Shown: positions 1-5,511 of the stretch, piece by piece | Position numbering within the stretch: position 1 is the first letter of the stretch | How the letters are laid out: each line of letters starts with the position of its first letter | Assembly (NCBI GenBank): GCA_021815245.1 | Contig: JAKAHF010000057.1 | Location: 1 to 8,691 of the forward strand | DNA: 8,691 bases | Direction: 5' to 3' | Source of the DNA: Actinomycetes bacterium | GTDB taxonomy: Bacteria > Actinomycetota > Thermoleophilia > RBG-16-64-13 | The notes under the pieces: generated by a model | What the model saw: the letters and a program-made list of their open reading frames with translations, nothing else | The model's database searches: none | Told to the model about the DNA's origin: nothing | Made by a program: the position numbers and the translations under genes

Positions 1-26
1 GCGAAACCGTCAGCAGCGCTCCGTCG

Positions 27-377
27 CTAGTCGCCAACCCGGACCCCTTGTACGAATATCTGCAGGGCTGTGACCGGCCTACCGATCATCTTCTCGATGT
101 TGTAGGCCACCTGCGAGCGGACGTTGCCCGCGACCTCGGCCACGTTGAGTCCGTACTCCACAATGATGTAGAGCCTTACGCGCAGCTCGTCGAGCTTCTG
201 CTCGATCTTGATGCCCTGATGCAGCCGATGGGGCGACAGTAGAGAAGCCACGCCTCGGCGCAGGTTGGGCGATGCCATGCCCACGACACCATAGCATTCG
301 AGCACCGTCCACCCGACGATGTCGGCGATAGCTCTGTCGGTGATGACCATGCGGCCTTCGATCGCCTGCCCGCTCAT
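27..377 (-). CDS. yloU: YloU-type Asp23/Gls24 family protein
   Basis: A 116-residue cytosolic protein of the Asp23/Gls24 (DUF322) family, closest in my recollection to Bacillus subtilis YloU. Recognisable family features are an N-terminal G-x-x-x-I strand leading into ITDRAIADIVG (residues 12-22), ECYGVVGMAS near residues 27-36, LYIIVEYG in the middle (about residues 69-76), and the C-terminal signature FVQGVRVGD. Family size is about 110-130 residues, so it is complete. The exact biochemical role is not settled; in Firmicutes yloU precedes yloV/fakA, a DAK-type fatty-acid kinase, and that gene would lie just outside the window. The start at 377 keeps the conserved N-terminal strand, and an in-frame TGA lies 15 nt upstream, so no longer form is possible. 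The ATG has no good ribosome-binding site of its own and overlaps the stop of a possible short upstream ORF as ATGA. Confidence 0.9.
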   Translation of the reverse strand: MSGQAIEGRMVITDRAIADIVGWTVLECYGVVGMASPNLRRGVASLLSPHRLHQGIKIEQKLDELRVRLYIIVEYGLNVAEVAGNVRSQVAYNIEKMIGRPVTALQIFVQGVRVGD

Positions 378-469
378 GTCGCTTGAGCTTTCTCAGCGCT
401 CCGGAGACCGCGATCGACCAGGCCCTCGACGACTTGCCGGTCGGCCTGGGGGGCCTCCACTGTGGACAT
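374..469 (-). CDS. possible 31-residue leader peptide coupled to yloU
   Basis: A short reading frame from ATG at 469 to TGA at 374, beginning MSTVEAPQADRQ and ending AEKAQAT. Its stop overlaps the yloU start as ATGA, the arrangement seen at the real gene junctions elsewhere in this window. In its favour, yloU lacks a clear Shine-Dalgarno and an AAGGGAGG motif (490-497) lies upstream. Against it, that motif is 20 nt from this ATG, which is too far, and the codons at proper spacing are ATC, ATC and GTA, not usual starts. An in-frame GTG further upstream would give about 42 residues, but it lies on the 5' side of the AAGGGAGG motif. I do not recognise the peptide. It may be untranslated leader. 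Confidence 0.25.
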   Translation of the reverse strand: MSTVEAPQADRQVVEGLVDRGLRSAEKAQAT

Positions 470-587
470 ATGCTTGGTTACGATGATCGCCTCCCTTCGC
501 ACTGCGAGCTCACGCTGTGCTGGTATTCTATCGTACCCGGTGGACGCAATAGTCGCCGTTGATCCCCTTCGCGAACGGGTCACGCTC

Positions 588-617
588 TTGTCAGAGAGCG
601 CCTGTCTAGGGCATACT
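588..617 (+). promoter_or_regulatory. sigma-70-type promoter for rpmB
   Basis: The -35 box TTGTCA (588-593, five of six consensus bases) is followed after 18 bp by CATACT (612-617, four of six). Transcription would start near 624, leaving a leader of about 38 nt before the rpmB start codon. A perfect 6-bp inverted repeat, CGCTCT-N6-AGAGCG (583-600), spans the -35 box and could be an operator or chance. The rest of the 284-nt gap between yloU and rpmB (378-661) holds the upstream region of yloU on the other strand; I see no RNA gene in it. Confidence 0.6.
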
Positions 618-647
618 ATTGCACTCCGCAGACTGGCTACAACAACG

Positions 648-654
648 AAGGAAG
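648..654 (+). promoter_or_regulatory. ribosome-binding site of rpmB
   Basis: AAGGAAG sits 7 nt ahead of the ATG at 662, a standard Shine-Dalgarno at standard spacing. It fixes the rpmB start. Confidence 0.75.
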
Positions 655-661
655 TCCCGGA

Positions 662-853
662 ATGTCCAAGGTGTGCGTGATTTGCGGCAAGAAGCCTAGT
701 TTCGGCAACAATAGGAGCCACTCCATGCGCGCCACCCCGCGTCGCTGGGATCCGAACGTTCAGAAGATCCGCATCCAGCTCGACGGCAGGGCCTGCAGCG
801 CGTATGTGTGCGCCAAGTGCCTCAAGGCCAACAAAGTCCAGAAGGCCGTCTGA
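662..853 (+). CDS. rpmB: 50S ribosomal protein L28, zinc-binding (C+) form
   Basis: A 63-residue basic protein of the large ribosomal subunit. It starts MSKVCVICGKKP, and continues with the L28 signature GNNRSHSMRATPRRW (residues 15-29), then NVQKIRI. Two CxxC pairs, Cys5/Cys8 and Cys50/Cys53, make the four-cysteine zinc knuckle of the C+ form; Cys45 is an additional cysteine just before the second pair. Length is normal for the family. The gene is monocistronic, with its own promoter upstream and an intrinsic terminator about 50 nt downstream. It is divergent from yloU, an order also known in Bacillus, and convergent with the riboflavin operon. Because some bacteria also encode a zinc-free L28 paralogue, zinc-dependent regulation is conceivable, but no Zur box is evident. 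Confidence 0.97.
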   Translation: MSKVCVICGKKPSFGNNRSHSMRATPRRWDPNVQKIRIQLDGRACSAYVCAKCLKANKVQKAV

Positions 854-859
854 TCCTGC

Positions 860-879
860 GCGTGCCTTCGCCGGCACGC
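860..879 (+). other. stem-loop in the rpmB 3' untranslated region
   Basis: GCGTGCC (860-866) and GGCACGC (873-879) form a perfect 7-bp stem with loop TTCGCC, only 6 nt past the rpmB stop codon. No U-tract follows, so it is not an intrinsic terminator by itself. It may protect the mRNA 3' end or help pausing ahead of the terminator at 903-928. Confidence 0.45.
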
Positions 880-902
880 CTTCCAACGGTTCGTGAACGC
901 TG

Positions 903-928
903 AAGCAGTCCTTCATGGGCTGCTTTTT
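903..928 (+). terminator. intrinsic terminator of rpmB
   Basis: AAGCAGTCC (903-911) pairs with GGGCTGCTT (917-925) in a 9-bp stem containing one G-U pair. The loop is TTCAT, and the T-run at 924-928 follows. The G-U pair becomes a C-A mismatch in minus-strand RNA and no U-tract lies on that side, so it should act only on rpmB transcripts and not on the convergent rib operon. Confidence 0.85.
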
Positions 929-932
929 CGTT

Positions 933-978
933 GCCGCCCGCCCCGCCCAGCACAAGACCTCCAGCGAAGGCGGACGGC
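933..978 (-). other. possible 3' stem-loop of the riboflavin operon
   Basis: In minus-strand RNA, ten bases starting 12 nt after the ribH stop (978-969) can pair with 942-933, with one U-G pair and a 26-nt loop. The pairing is complete only in minus-strand RNA; on the plus strand it contains a C-A mismatch. No U-tract follows, so it is at best an mRNA end-stabilising structure or part of a factor-dependent terminator. The G/C-rich arms make a chance match fairly easy. Confidence 0.3.
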
Positions 979-990
979 AAACGCGAGGAT

Positions 991-1488
991 CTACTTCGCC
1001 GGCTTGAGGCTCTGATCGAGCCCACGGACGAGATTGGCCATCTCGATGGCCGACAATGCCGCATCCCAGCCCTTGTTGCCGCTCTTCGTGCCGGCACGCT
1101 CCACCGCCTGCTCGATGTTCTCGGTGGTCAATACACCGAAGATGACCGGCACGCCCGATTCGAGCTGCACCATGGCGACACCCTTGGCCACTTCTCCCGC
1201 CACATAGTCGAAGTGAGCCGTCGAGCCGCGGATGACGGCACCCAGGGTGATGACAGCGTCGTACGCACCCGACAGCGCGAGCCGCTTGGCGATGATCGGT
1301 ATCTCCATCGATCCGGGCACCCAGGCCACGTCGACGTCGGCGACAGACACTCCGTGGCGGGTCAGGCAGTCTCGGGCGCCCGACAGCAGTTTGCTGCCGA
1401 TGAACTCGTTGAACCGGCTGACGACGATCGCGAAGCGCAGTCCCTCTCCTTTGAGCACGCCTTCGAAGGTGCGTCCGGTGTCACTCAT
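991..1488 (-). CDS. ribH: 6,7-dimethyl-8-ribityllumazine synthase
   Basis: Cytosolic enzyme of 165 residues that condenses 5-amino-6-ribitylamino-uracil with 3,4-dihydroxy-2-butanone 4-phosphate to give lumazine, the penultimate riboflavin step. Visible motifs: SRFNEFI (24-30, with the Phe-Asn pair that stacks on the pyrimidine), VPGSMEIP (57-64), [14 protein letters not shown] (83-96) carrying the catalytic-type His92, and [20 protein letters not shown] (121-140) with Arg131, which in the family contacts phosphate. Length is typical for the 60-mer or pentamer-forming family (150-165). The start overlaps the end of ribBA by 8 nt, and AAGGA lies 8 nt upstream inside ribBA, so translation is probably coupled. 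It is the last gene of the operon; the product of RibBA upstream is one of its two substrates. No intrinsic terminator is evident after it. Confidence 0.97.
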   Translation of the reverse strand: MSDTGRTFEGVLKGEGLRFAIVVSRFNEFIGSKLLSGARDCLTRHGVSVADVDVAWVPGSMEIPIIAKRLALSGAYDAVITLGAVIRGSTAHFDYVAGEVAKGVAMVQLESGVPVIFGVLTTENIEQAVERAGTKSGNKGWDAALSAIEMANLVRGLDQSLKPAK

Positions 1489-2743
1489 TGCCGCCGTCCT
1501 TTCCGTTGTCGCTGTCGTACTGCAGACCTTGGTGATGGAGTATGTGGCCCATCGTGCCCTTCTCGACCTGGACGTAGCGAAGGTTGGCCTCGGTCGGATG
1601 GGCCTCGAGCGGCACCCGCTCGGTGATGGTCAAGCCGTAGCCCTCGAGACCGACCAGCTTGCGCGGGTTGTTGGTCATGATGCGGATCGTCGTCAGGCCC
1701 AGGTCGCCGAGTATCTGAGCGCCGATGCCGTAGTCGCGTAGATCGGGAGCGAAGCCGAGTTCGACGTTGGCCTCCACCGTGTCGCGCCCCTGCTCCTGCA
1801 GTTCGTAGGCACGGAGCTTGTTGAGCAGCCCTATCCCCCGTCCTTCTTGCGCCATGTACAGCAGCACACCCAATCCTTCATCCTCGATCATGTCGAGTGC
1901 CGCCTGCAACTGGTCGCCGCAGTCGCACCGCATGGAGTGGAACACATCGCCGGTCAGGCACTCGGAATGCACGCGCACCAGTACGTTCTCTTTGCCCGCG
2001 ACGTCGCCCTTGACCAGCGCGACGTGTTGCTCGCCGTCGAGCATGCTCTCGTAGCCGTAGGCCATGAACTCGCCGAAACGGGTGGGCATGTGCACCGCGG
2101 CGACCTGGCGAACGAGCTTCTCGTTGCGTCTGCGATAGCGGATCAGGTCGGCCACGGTGACCATCTTCAGCTTGTGCTTCTTGCAGTAGACCACCAGGTC
2201 GGGCACCCGAGCCATGGTGCCGTCGTCGTTCATGATCTCGCAGATGACCCCGGCCGGGATCAGCCCTGCCAAACGAGCCAGGTCGACAGCCGCTTCGGTC
2301 TGGCCAGCCCTGGTGAGCACTCCGCCGGGCTTCGCAACCAGCGGGAAGACGTGACCGGGCTGCACCAGTTCGTCCGCATTGCTGCCCGGATCGATCGCCA
2401 CCTGGATGGTGTGCGCGCGGTCGGCCGCCGAGATACCCGTCGTCACCCCGTGCCGGGCCTCGATCGACACCGTGAAGGCCGTGCCGAAACGTGACTGATT
2501 GTGCCGCGTCATCGGGTAGAGATGCAGGGCCTGGGCCCTCTCCTCGGTGAGCGACAGGCAGATGAGGCCCCTGCCGTGCACGGCCATGAAGTTGATGGCC
2601 TGCGGCGACACGAACTGGGCGGCCATCGTGAGGTCGCCCTCGTTCTCTCGGTCTTCGTCATCGACGACCACGACCATGCGACCGGCCTTCATCTCCTCGA
2701 GGGCCTCTTCGATGGTGGCGAAATCGCTTCTCTCTCTTGTCAT
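1481..2743 (-). CDS. ribBA: bifunctional 3,4-dihydroxy-2-butanone-4-phosphate synthase / GTP cyclohydrolase II
   Basis: A 420-residue fusion enzyme that supplies both branches of riboflavin synthesis: the N-terminal half turns ribulose-5-phosphate into 3,4-dihydroxy-2-butanone 4-phosphate, and the C-terminal half opens GTP. The RibB half (about 1-203) has [10 protein letters not shown] (28-37), [13 protein letters not shown] (97-109), GHVFPL (130-135, His131), [12 protein letters not shown] (140-151) and ICEIMNDDG (167-175). The RibA half (about 205-405) has [17 protein letters not shown], with zinc ligands Cys262, Cys273 and Cys275, then QEGRGIGL (299-306, Arg302), [10 protein letters not shown] (336-345) and [10 protein letters not shown] (357-366). 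All key residues of both halves are present, so both activities are expected, unlike fusions whose RibA half has decayed. The ATG overlaps the ribE stop as ATGA, with AGGGG 5 nt upstream. Confidence 0.98.
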   Translation of the reverse strand: MTRERSDFATIEEALEEMKAGRMVVVVDDEDRENEGDLTMAAQFVSPQAINFMAVHGRGLICLSLTEERAQALHLYPMTRHNQSRFGTAFTVSIEARHGVTTGISAADRAHTIQVAIDPGSNADELVQPGHVFPLVAKPGGVLTRAGQTEAAVDLARLAGLIPAGVICEIMNDDGTMARVPDLVVYCKKHKLKMVTVADLIRYRRRNEKLVRQVAAVHMPTRFGEFMAYGYESMLDGEQHVALVKGDVAGKENVLVRVHSECLTGDVFHSMRCDCGDQLQAALDMIEDEGLGVLLYMAQEGRGIGLLNKLRAYELQEQGRDTVEANVELGFAPDLRDYGIGAQILGDLGLTTIRIMTNNPRKLVGLEGYGLTITERVPLEAHPTEANLRYVQVEKGTMGHILHHQGLQYDSDNGKDGGNE

Positions 2744-3408
2744 ACGAACCCCTGCTCTTTCAGAAATTCTTCGGTCAGACCGCCGGGATCGCCGACCGAC
2801 CCCGCCGACCCGCCTTCTTGTTGCACCTGCAGCGCCCGGAGCACATACCGGGCCAACACGTCGGCTTCCAGATTCACCCGTGTGCCCACTCTGGCAACGC
2901 CCAGCGTCGTCTCCTTGAGCGTGTGCGGGATGATGCCGACCTCGAAACCCTCTTCATCGACCTTGATCACCGTCAACGAGATGCCGTCTATGGCGATGGA
3001 GCCCTTGGCAGCGACGCAGGCGGCTATCTCAACGGGCAAAGAGAACCGCAGCACCGTCGCCACCCCAGCCGGTCGGACGGCGAGAAGCGTGCTCACGGCA
3101 TCGACATGCCCAAGCACCAAGTGACCCCCCGCGCGCCCGCCTATGGCGAGGGATCGCTCGAGATTGACCTGAGTGCCTGGTGCGAACGAACCGATGGTGG
3201 TGCGTTGCAGCGTCTCGGCCATGAAATCGACCGTGAAGCCGTCTCTCTGTAGTTCGACGACGGTGAGACAGGCCCCATTCACCGCTATCGAGTCGCCGAT
3301 GCGGGTGCCTTCTAGCACCACGCCGGCTTTGACCGCAAGCTTGCCCCCGTCGCGCAACAACTCGACGCGACGGACGCTGCCCAACTCTTCGACCAATCCG
3401 GTGAACAT
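2740..3408 (-). CDS. ribE: riboflavin synthase, alpha chain type
   Basis: Catalyses the last step: two molecules of 6,7-dimethyl-8-ribityllumazine dismutate to riboflavin and the pyrimidine that RibH reuses. The 222-residue protein shows the internal duplication of the family. Repeat one holds [10 protein letters not shown] at the N-terminus (the Phe2 region needed for activity), GACLTV (45-50) and [12 protein letters not shown] (62-73). Repeat two holds [10 protein letters not shown] (94-103), DGISLTV (141-147) and [11 protein letters not shown] (160-170). Each lumazine-binding barrel is therefore complete. A tail of about 28 residues after LRAL (rich in Gly, Ser and Gln) extends beyond the second barrel and looks unstructured. 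Start and stop overlap the neighbours: TGATG with ribD and ATGA with ribBA. The gene is sometimes named ribC in Bacillus-style nomenclature. Confidence 0.97.
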   Translation of the reverse strand: MFTGLVEELGSVRRVELLRDGGKLAVKAGVVLEGTRIGDSIAVNGACLTVVELQRDGFTVDFMAETLQRTTIGSFAPGTQVNLERSLAIGGRAGGHLVLGHVDAVSTLLAVRPAGVATVLRFSLPVEIAACVAAKGSIAIDGISLTVIKVDEEGFEVGIIPHTLKETTLGVARVGTRVNLEADVLARYVLRALQVQQEGGSAGSVGDPGGLTEEFLKEQGFV

Positions 3409-4589
3409 CAGAACGGCTCTCCCAGATAGCCGGCGATCAATACGTCTTCACCAATGCTCTTCACAATGACCTCCCGCAGGCCGGCAGCCTCGGCCATGTG
3501 TGTGGCACCCACCGCTTGAAGAGGAGAGCGATTCTGAGTGCCCAAAACCAGCCTTGGGCAGACGAAGGCCGCTACTCTATCGATGCACCCCGCCGTGAGC
3601 CAGGCACCGGCCAGTGTCGGACCACCCTCGAGTAGCACCTCGCGCACGTCTCGCGAAACGAGCTGGCGGCCGATAGCCACCGGGTCCAAGCCGCTTCCGA
3701 CTGACTGCACCACGGCGGTCTCGATGCCCCACGACTCGACCTCCGAGCGACGTGCCGGCGGCACCTCTGCGCCGCACACCGCCAGCACAGGACCCTGGTC
3801 GACCGTCGCCACCAGGGCGTTCTGCCGGCTTATGCCGAGTTTCGCATCGACTACGACGCGTAACGGCTGACGTTCGCACGCGACGTTGCGTGCCGTCAGA
3901 GTCGGATCGTCGGCGGCAAGTGTCCCGGCCCCCACCATCACCGCGTCTGACCAGGCCCGCCAGCGATGTACCAACGTCCGGCTCTCTTCACCCGAGATCC
4001 AGCGCGAATCGCCCGAATCGGCCGCCGTGCGCCCATCGAGTGTCATCGCGTATTTGTACGTGACACAGGGCAGACCGATCGTCATGGCCTTGCGCACACC
4101 GCAGTTCTGTCTCATGGCTCCCAAGGCCAGATCACCGTCGGCCAAGTCGACCTCGATGCCGACGTCGCGGAGAATGCCGAGCCCTTTGCCGTTCACGCCG
4201 GGCGAAGGATCGATCGCCCCCACGACGACCCGCGCGAAGGCGGCCTTCGTCAAGGCATCGGTGCACGGCGGGGTGCGCCCGTAGGTGCAGCAGGGCTCGA
4301 GACTCACATACATCGTGGTGCCGCGGAAGAACTCGGGAGCGCTCAACCATCCGAGCGGACCGGAGTCCGGCTTGGAAACAGCCTGCAGACCGGCGCGCCG
4401 CAGGGCGTCCTTCATGGCAGCCACTTCAGCGTGATCGCGACCGGGACCGACGTGATAGCCCTCGCCGAGCACCTCTCCGTCCTTGACGATGACGGCGCCC
4501 ACGATTGGGTTCGGCGAAGTGCAACCGCGCGCCGACTCGGCCAGGTCGATCGCCCGCTCCAAGTAGCGCCTGTCAGTGTCGTTGAACAA
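3408..4589 (-). CDS. ribD: bifunctional diaminohydroxyphosphoribosylaminopyrimidine deaminase / 5-amino-6-(5-phosphoribosylamino)uracil reductase
   Basis: A 393-residue enzyme for steps two and three of the pyrimidine branch. The deaminase domain (about 1-150) has TSPNPIVGAVIVKDG (24-38), the zinc/catalytic HAE (53-55) and SLEPCCTYGRTPPC (96-109) with Cys100 and Cys109. The reductase domain (about 170-390) has KYAMTLDGRTA (179-189), RWISGEESR (196-204), VGAGTLAADDPTLTAR (219-234) and LLEGGPTL (319-326). From His53 to Cys100 is 47 residues, against about 25 in B. subtilis RibG, so residues near 66-90 form an insertion. The start is TTG at 4589-4587: an in-frame TGA lies 12-10 nt upstream and the codons between are GGG, GCT and TTT, leaving no other start ahead of the conserved DRRYLERAI. 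It is the first gene of the FMN-riboswitch-controlled operon. Confidence 0.96.
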   Translation of the reverse strand: MFNDTDRRYLERAIDLAESARGCTSPNPIVGAVIVKDGEVLGEGYHVGPGRDHAEVAAMKDALRRAGLQAVSKPDSGPLGWLSAPEFFRGTTMYVSLEPCCTYGRTPPCTDALTKAAFARVVVGAIDPSPGVNGKGLGILRDVGIEVDLADGDLALGAMRQNCGVRKAMTIGLPCVTYKYAMTLDGRTAADSGDSRWISGEESRTLVHRWRAWSDAVMVGAGTLAADDPTLTARNVACERQPLRVVVDAKLGISRQNALVATVDQGPVLAVCGAEVPPARRSEVESWGIETAVVQSVGSGLDPVAIGRQLVSRDVREVLLEGGPTLAGAWLTAGCIDRVAAFVCPRLVLGTQNRSPLQAVGATHMAEAAGLREVIVKSIGEDVLIAGYLGEPF

Positions 4590-4600
4590 AAAAGCCCCTC
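4587..4600 (-). promoter_or_regulatory. ribD ribosome-binding site and TTG start, inside the terminator
   Basis: GAGGGG (4600-4595) is followed after 5 nt by TTG (4589-4587). No other Shine-Dalgarno-like sequence or start codon fits the conserved RibD N-terminus. The binding site is the descending arm of the terminator hairpin, so folding of that hairpin should also block ribosome access in any transcript that escapes termination. Confidence 0.75.
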
Positions 4601-4618
4601 AGGCTAGCGGCCCAGGGG
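4588..4618 (-). terminator. riboswitch expression-platform terminator overlapping the ribD start
   Basis: In minus-strand RNA, CCCCT (4618-4614) pairs with AGGGG (4599-4595) and GGGC (4613-4610) with GCCT (4604-4601). G4600 is bulged and the loop is CGCTA. A run of six T follows (4593-4588), giving a standard intrinsic terminator 32 nt past the FMN aptamer. The 3' arm contains the ribD Shine-Dalgarno, and the last two T's are the first two bases of the ribD TTG start. I could not identify a convincing antiterminator pairing by eye. Confidence 0.85.
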
Positions 4619-4624
4619 TCGATA

Positions 4625-4649
4625 GTGCACGAGGACATAGCCTCGGCAC
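4625..4649 (-). other. stem-loop between FMN aptamer and terminator
   Basis: GTGCCGAGG (4649-4641) pairs with CCTCG-T-GCAC (4634-4625), a 9-bp stem with one bulged T and loop CTATGT. It begins directly after the aptamer P1 helix and ends 6 nt before the terminator. It may be a spacer or pause hairpin in the expression platform. Confidence 0.5.
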
Positions 4650-4761
4650 GGCCTTCTCCCTTCCAGACTGTGACTGTCGGCCCAGGAATCACACCTGGTC
4701 TGCCCCTAGGGGCTCGCGGGCTCTTACCGCCGGTAGGGAATCTCACCCGACCCCGAAGACC
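4650..4761 (-). promoter_or_regulatory. FMN (RFN) riboswitch aptamer
   Basis: A cis-acting RNA that binds flavin mononucleotide and represses riboflavin genes. Read on the minus strand, conserved RFN blocks occur in order: TCTTCGGGG and GGGTGAGATTCCC, then ACCGGCGGT, AGCCCGCGAG, a short variable CCCCTAGGGG stem, GGTGTGATTCC, GGGCCGACAGT and finally GGAAGGGAGAAGG. The closing P1 helix pairs GGTCTTC (4761-4755) with GAAGGCC (4656-4650), with one U-G pair. This is essentially the complete consensus. It lies 61 nt ahead of ribD and downstream of rpe; the 223-nt gap 4590-4812 is filled by this leader. Expected logic: FMN-bound aptamer permits the terminator at 4618-4588 and switches the four rib genes off. 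Confidence 0.97.
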
Positions 4762-4768
4762 TAAGTTG

Positions 4769-4786
4769 CGGCACCTATTGGTGCCG
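4769..4786 (-). other. stem-loop just upstream of the FMN aptamer
   Basis: CGGCACC (4786-4780) and GGTGCCG (4775-4769) form a perfect 7-bp stem with loop AATA, 27 nt after the rpe stop. No U-tract follows, so it is not a classical terminator. The left arm could instead pair with an upstream GGTGC (4793-4789), giving a mutually exclusive hairpin. It may mark the rpe mRNA 3' end or be part of the riboswitch leader. I see no convincing promoter between rpe and the aptamer. Confidence 0.45.
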
Positions 4787-4812
4787 GCGCACCGAGCATG
4801 CGCTGGAAGAAT

Positions 4813-5511
4813 CTACCACACGCGCGGGGTGGCTGCCATGCGTGACAGCATAGCCCGGGTCTCAGCTCTGGGATCAGATGCACCGAAAAGCGCCGAGCCG
4901 GCTACGATCCAATTCGCCCCGGCCTCGACGACGGTGTTCACATTCGACAGCTTCACACCCCCGTCGACCTCGATGCCGGCGGCCGTCGGCAACAGCCGGC
5001 GCAGCTCCCCGACCTTGCCGAGCGCGCTCTCGATCATCTCCTGCCCGCCGAAGCCGGGGTTCACGGTCATGACGAGCGCGTAGTCGAGAAACGGCAGCAC
5101 TTCGCGTACGAGCGACACATCCGACCCCGGGTTGAGAGCCACACCGGCCCCCACTCCCAGTCTCTTGATGGCCGCTATGGCGTGGTAGAGACTGTCGCAG
5201 GCTTCGGCATGGATGCTGATGGCGTCGGCGCCGGCGGCGGCGAAACTCTCGATGTAGCTCTCTGGATCGTCGATCATGAGGTGCGCCGAGACAAAGCCGC
5301 CACGGGCGTGCACATGCTGTGCGAGGCACTTGACCACCGGCGGGCCTATGGTGATGTTGGGGACGAAATGACCGTCCATCACATCGACGTGCACGACCCT
5401 GACACCCGCGTCCATGACCTTGTCGACTTCAGAGCCGAGATGGCAGAAGTCGGCCGACAGCACTGAGGGAAGGAGGTGCAGCTCGCCGAAGACGGCTGCC
5501 GGCATGGTCAT
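4813..5511 (-). CDS. rpe: ribulose-phosphate 3-epimerase
   Basis: Interconverts ribulose-5-phosphate and xylulose-5-phosphate in the pentose phosphate pathway. The 232-residue TIM barrel has PSVLSADF (15-22), HVDVMDGHFVPNI (41-53), AHLMIDDP (76-83), MTVNPGFGGQ (148-157), EVDGG (181-185) and VAGSALF (203-209). Metal ligands His41, Asp43, His77 and Asp183 are all in place. I place the start at ATG 5511: it overlaps the fmt stop as ATGA and has GGGGGAG 5 nt upstream, whereas the frame extends only to a TTG at 5535 with no good ribosome-binding site; a second ATG at 5505 is less well spaced. It is the last gene of the priA-def-fmt block. Its substrate, ribulose-5-phosphate, is also the substrate of RibBA encoded downstream. 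Confidence 0.97.
   Translation of the reverse strand: MTMPAAVFGELHLLPSVLSADFCHLGSEVDKVMDAGVRVVHVDVMDGHFVPNITIGPPVVKCLAQHVHARGGFVSAHLMIDDPESYIESFAAAGADAISIHAEACDSLYHAIAAIKRLGVGAGVALNPGSDVSLVREVLPFLDYALVMTVNPGFGGQEMIESALGKVGELRRLLPTAAGIEVDGGVKLSNVNTVVEAGANWIVAGSALFGASDPRAETRAMLSRMAATPRVW

Noticed and set aside
525..530. TAGAAT on the minus strand as the -10 box of a yloU promoter.
   Set aside because: It matches five of six consensus bases, but no acceptable -35 box lies 16-18 nt upstream (the nearest, TTGCGT, is at 13 nt). A promoter is likely in this gap, but I cannot place it.
470..955. The upstream part of a long minus-strand open frame that ends at the yloU start and could be read as a protein of about 190 residues.
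   Set aside because: It runs antisense through rpmB and its terminator, has no recognisable domain, and is a GC-rich shadow frame. Only its last 31 codons are kept as a weak leader-peptide candidate.
931..1741. Overlapping plus-strand open frames of about 230 and 170 residues opposite ribH and the end of ribBA.
   Set aside because: They are antisense to clearly conserved enzymes and have low-complexity, Arg/Pro-rich compositions without known motifs.
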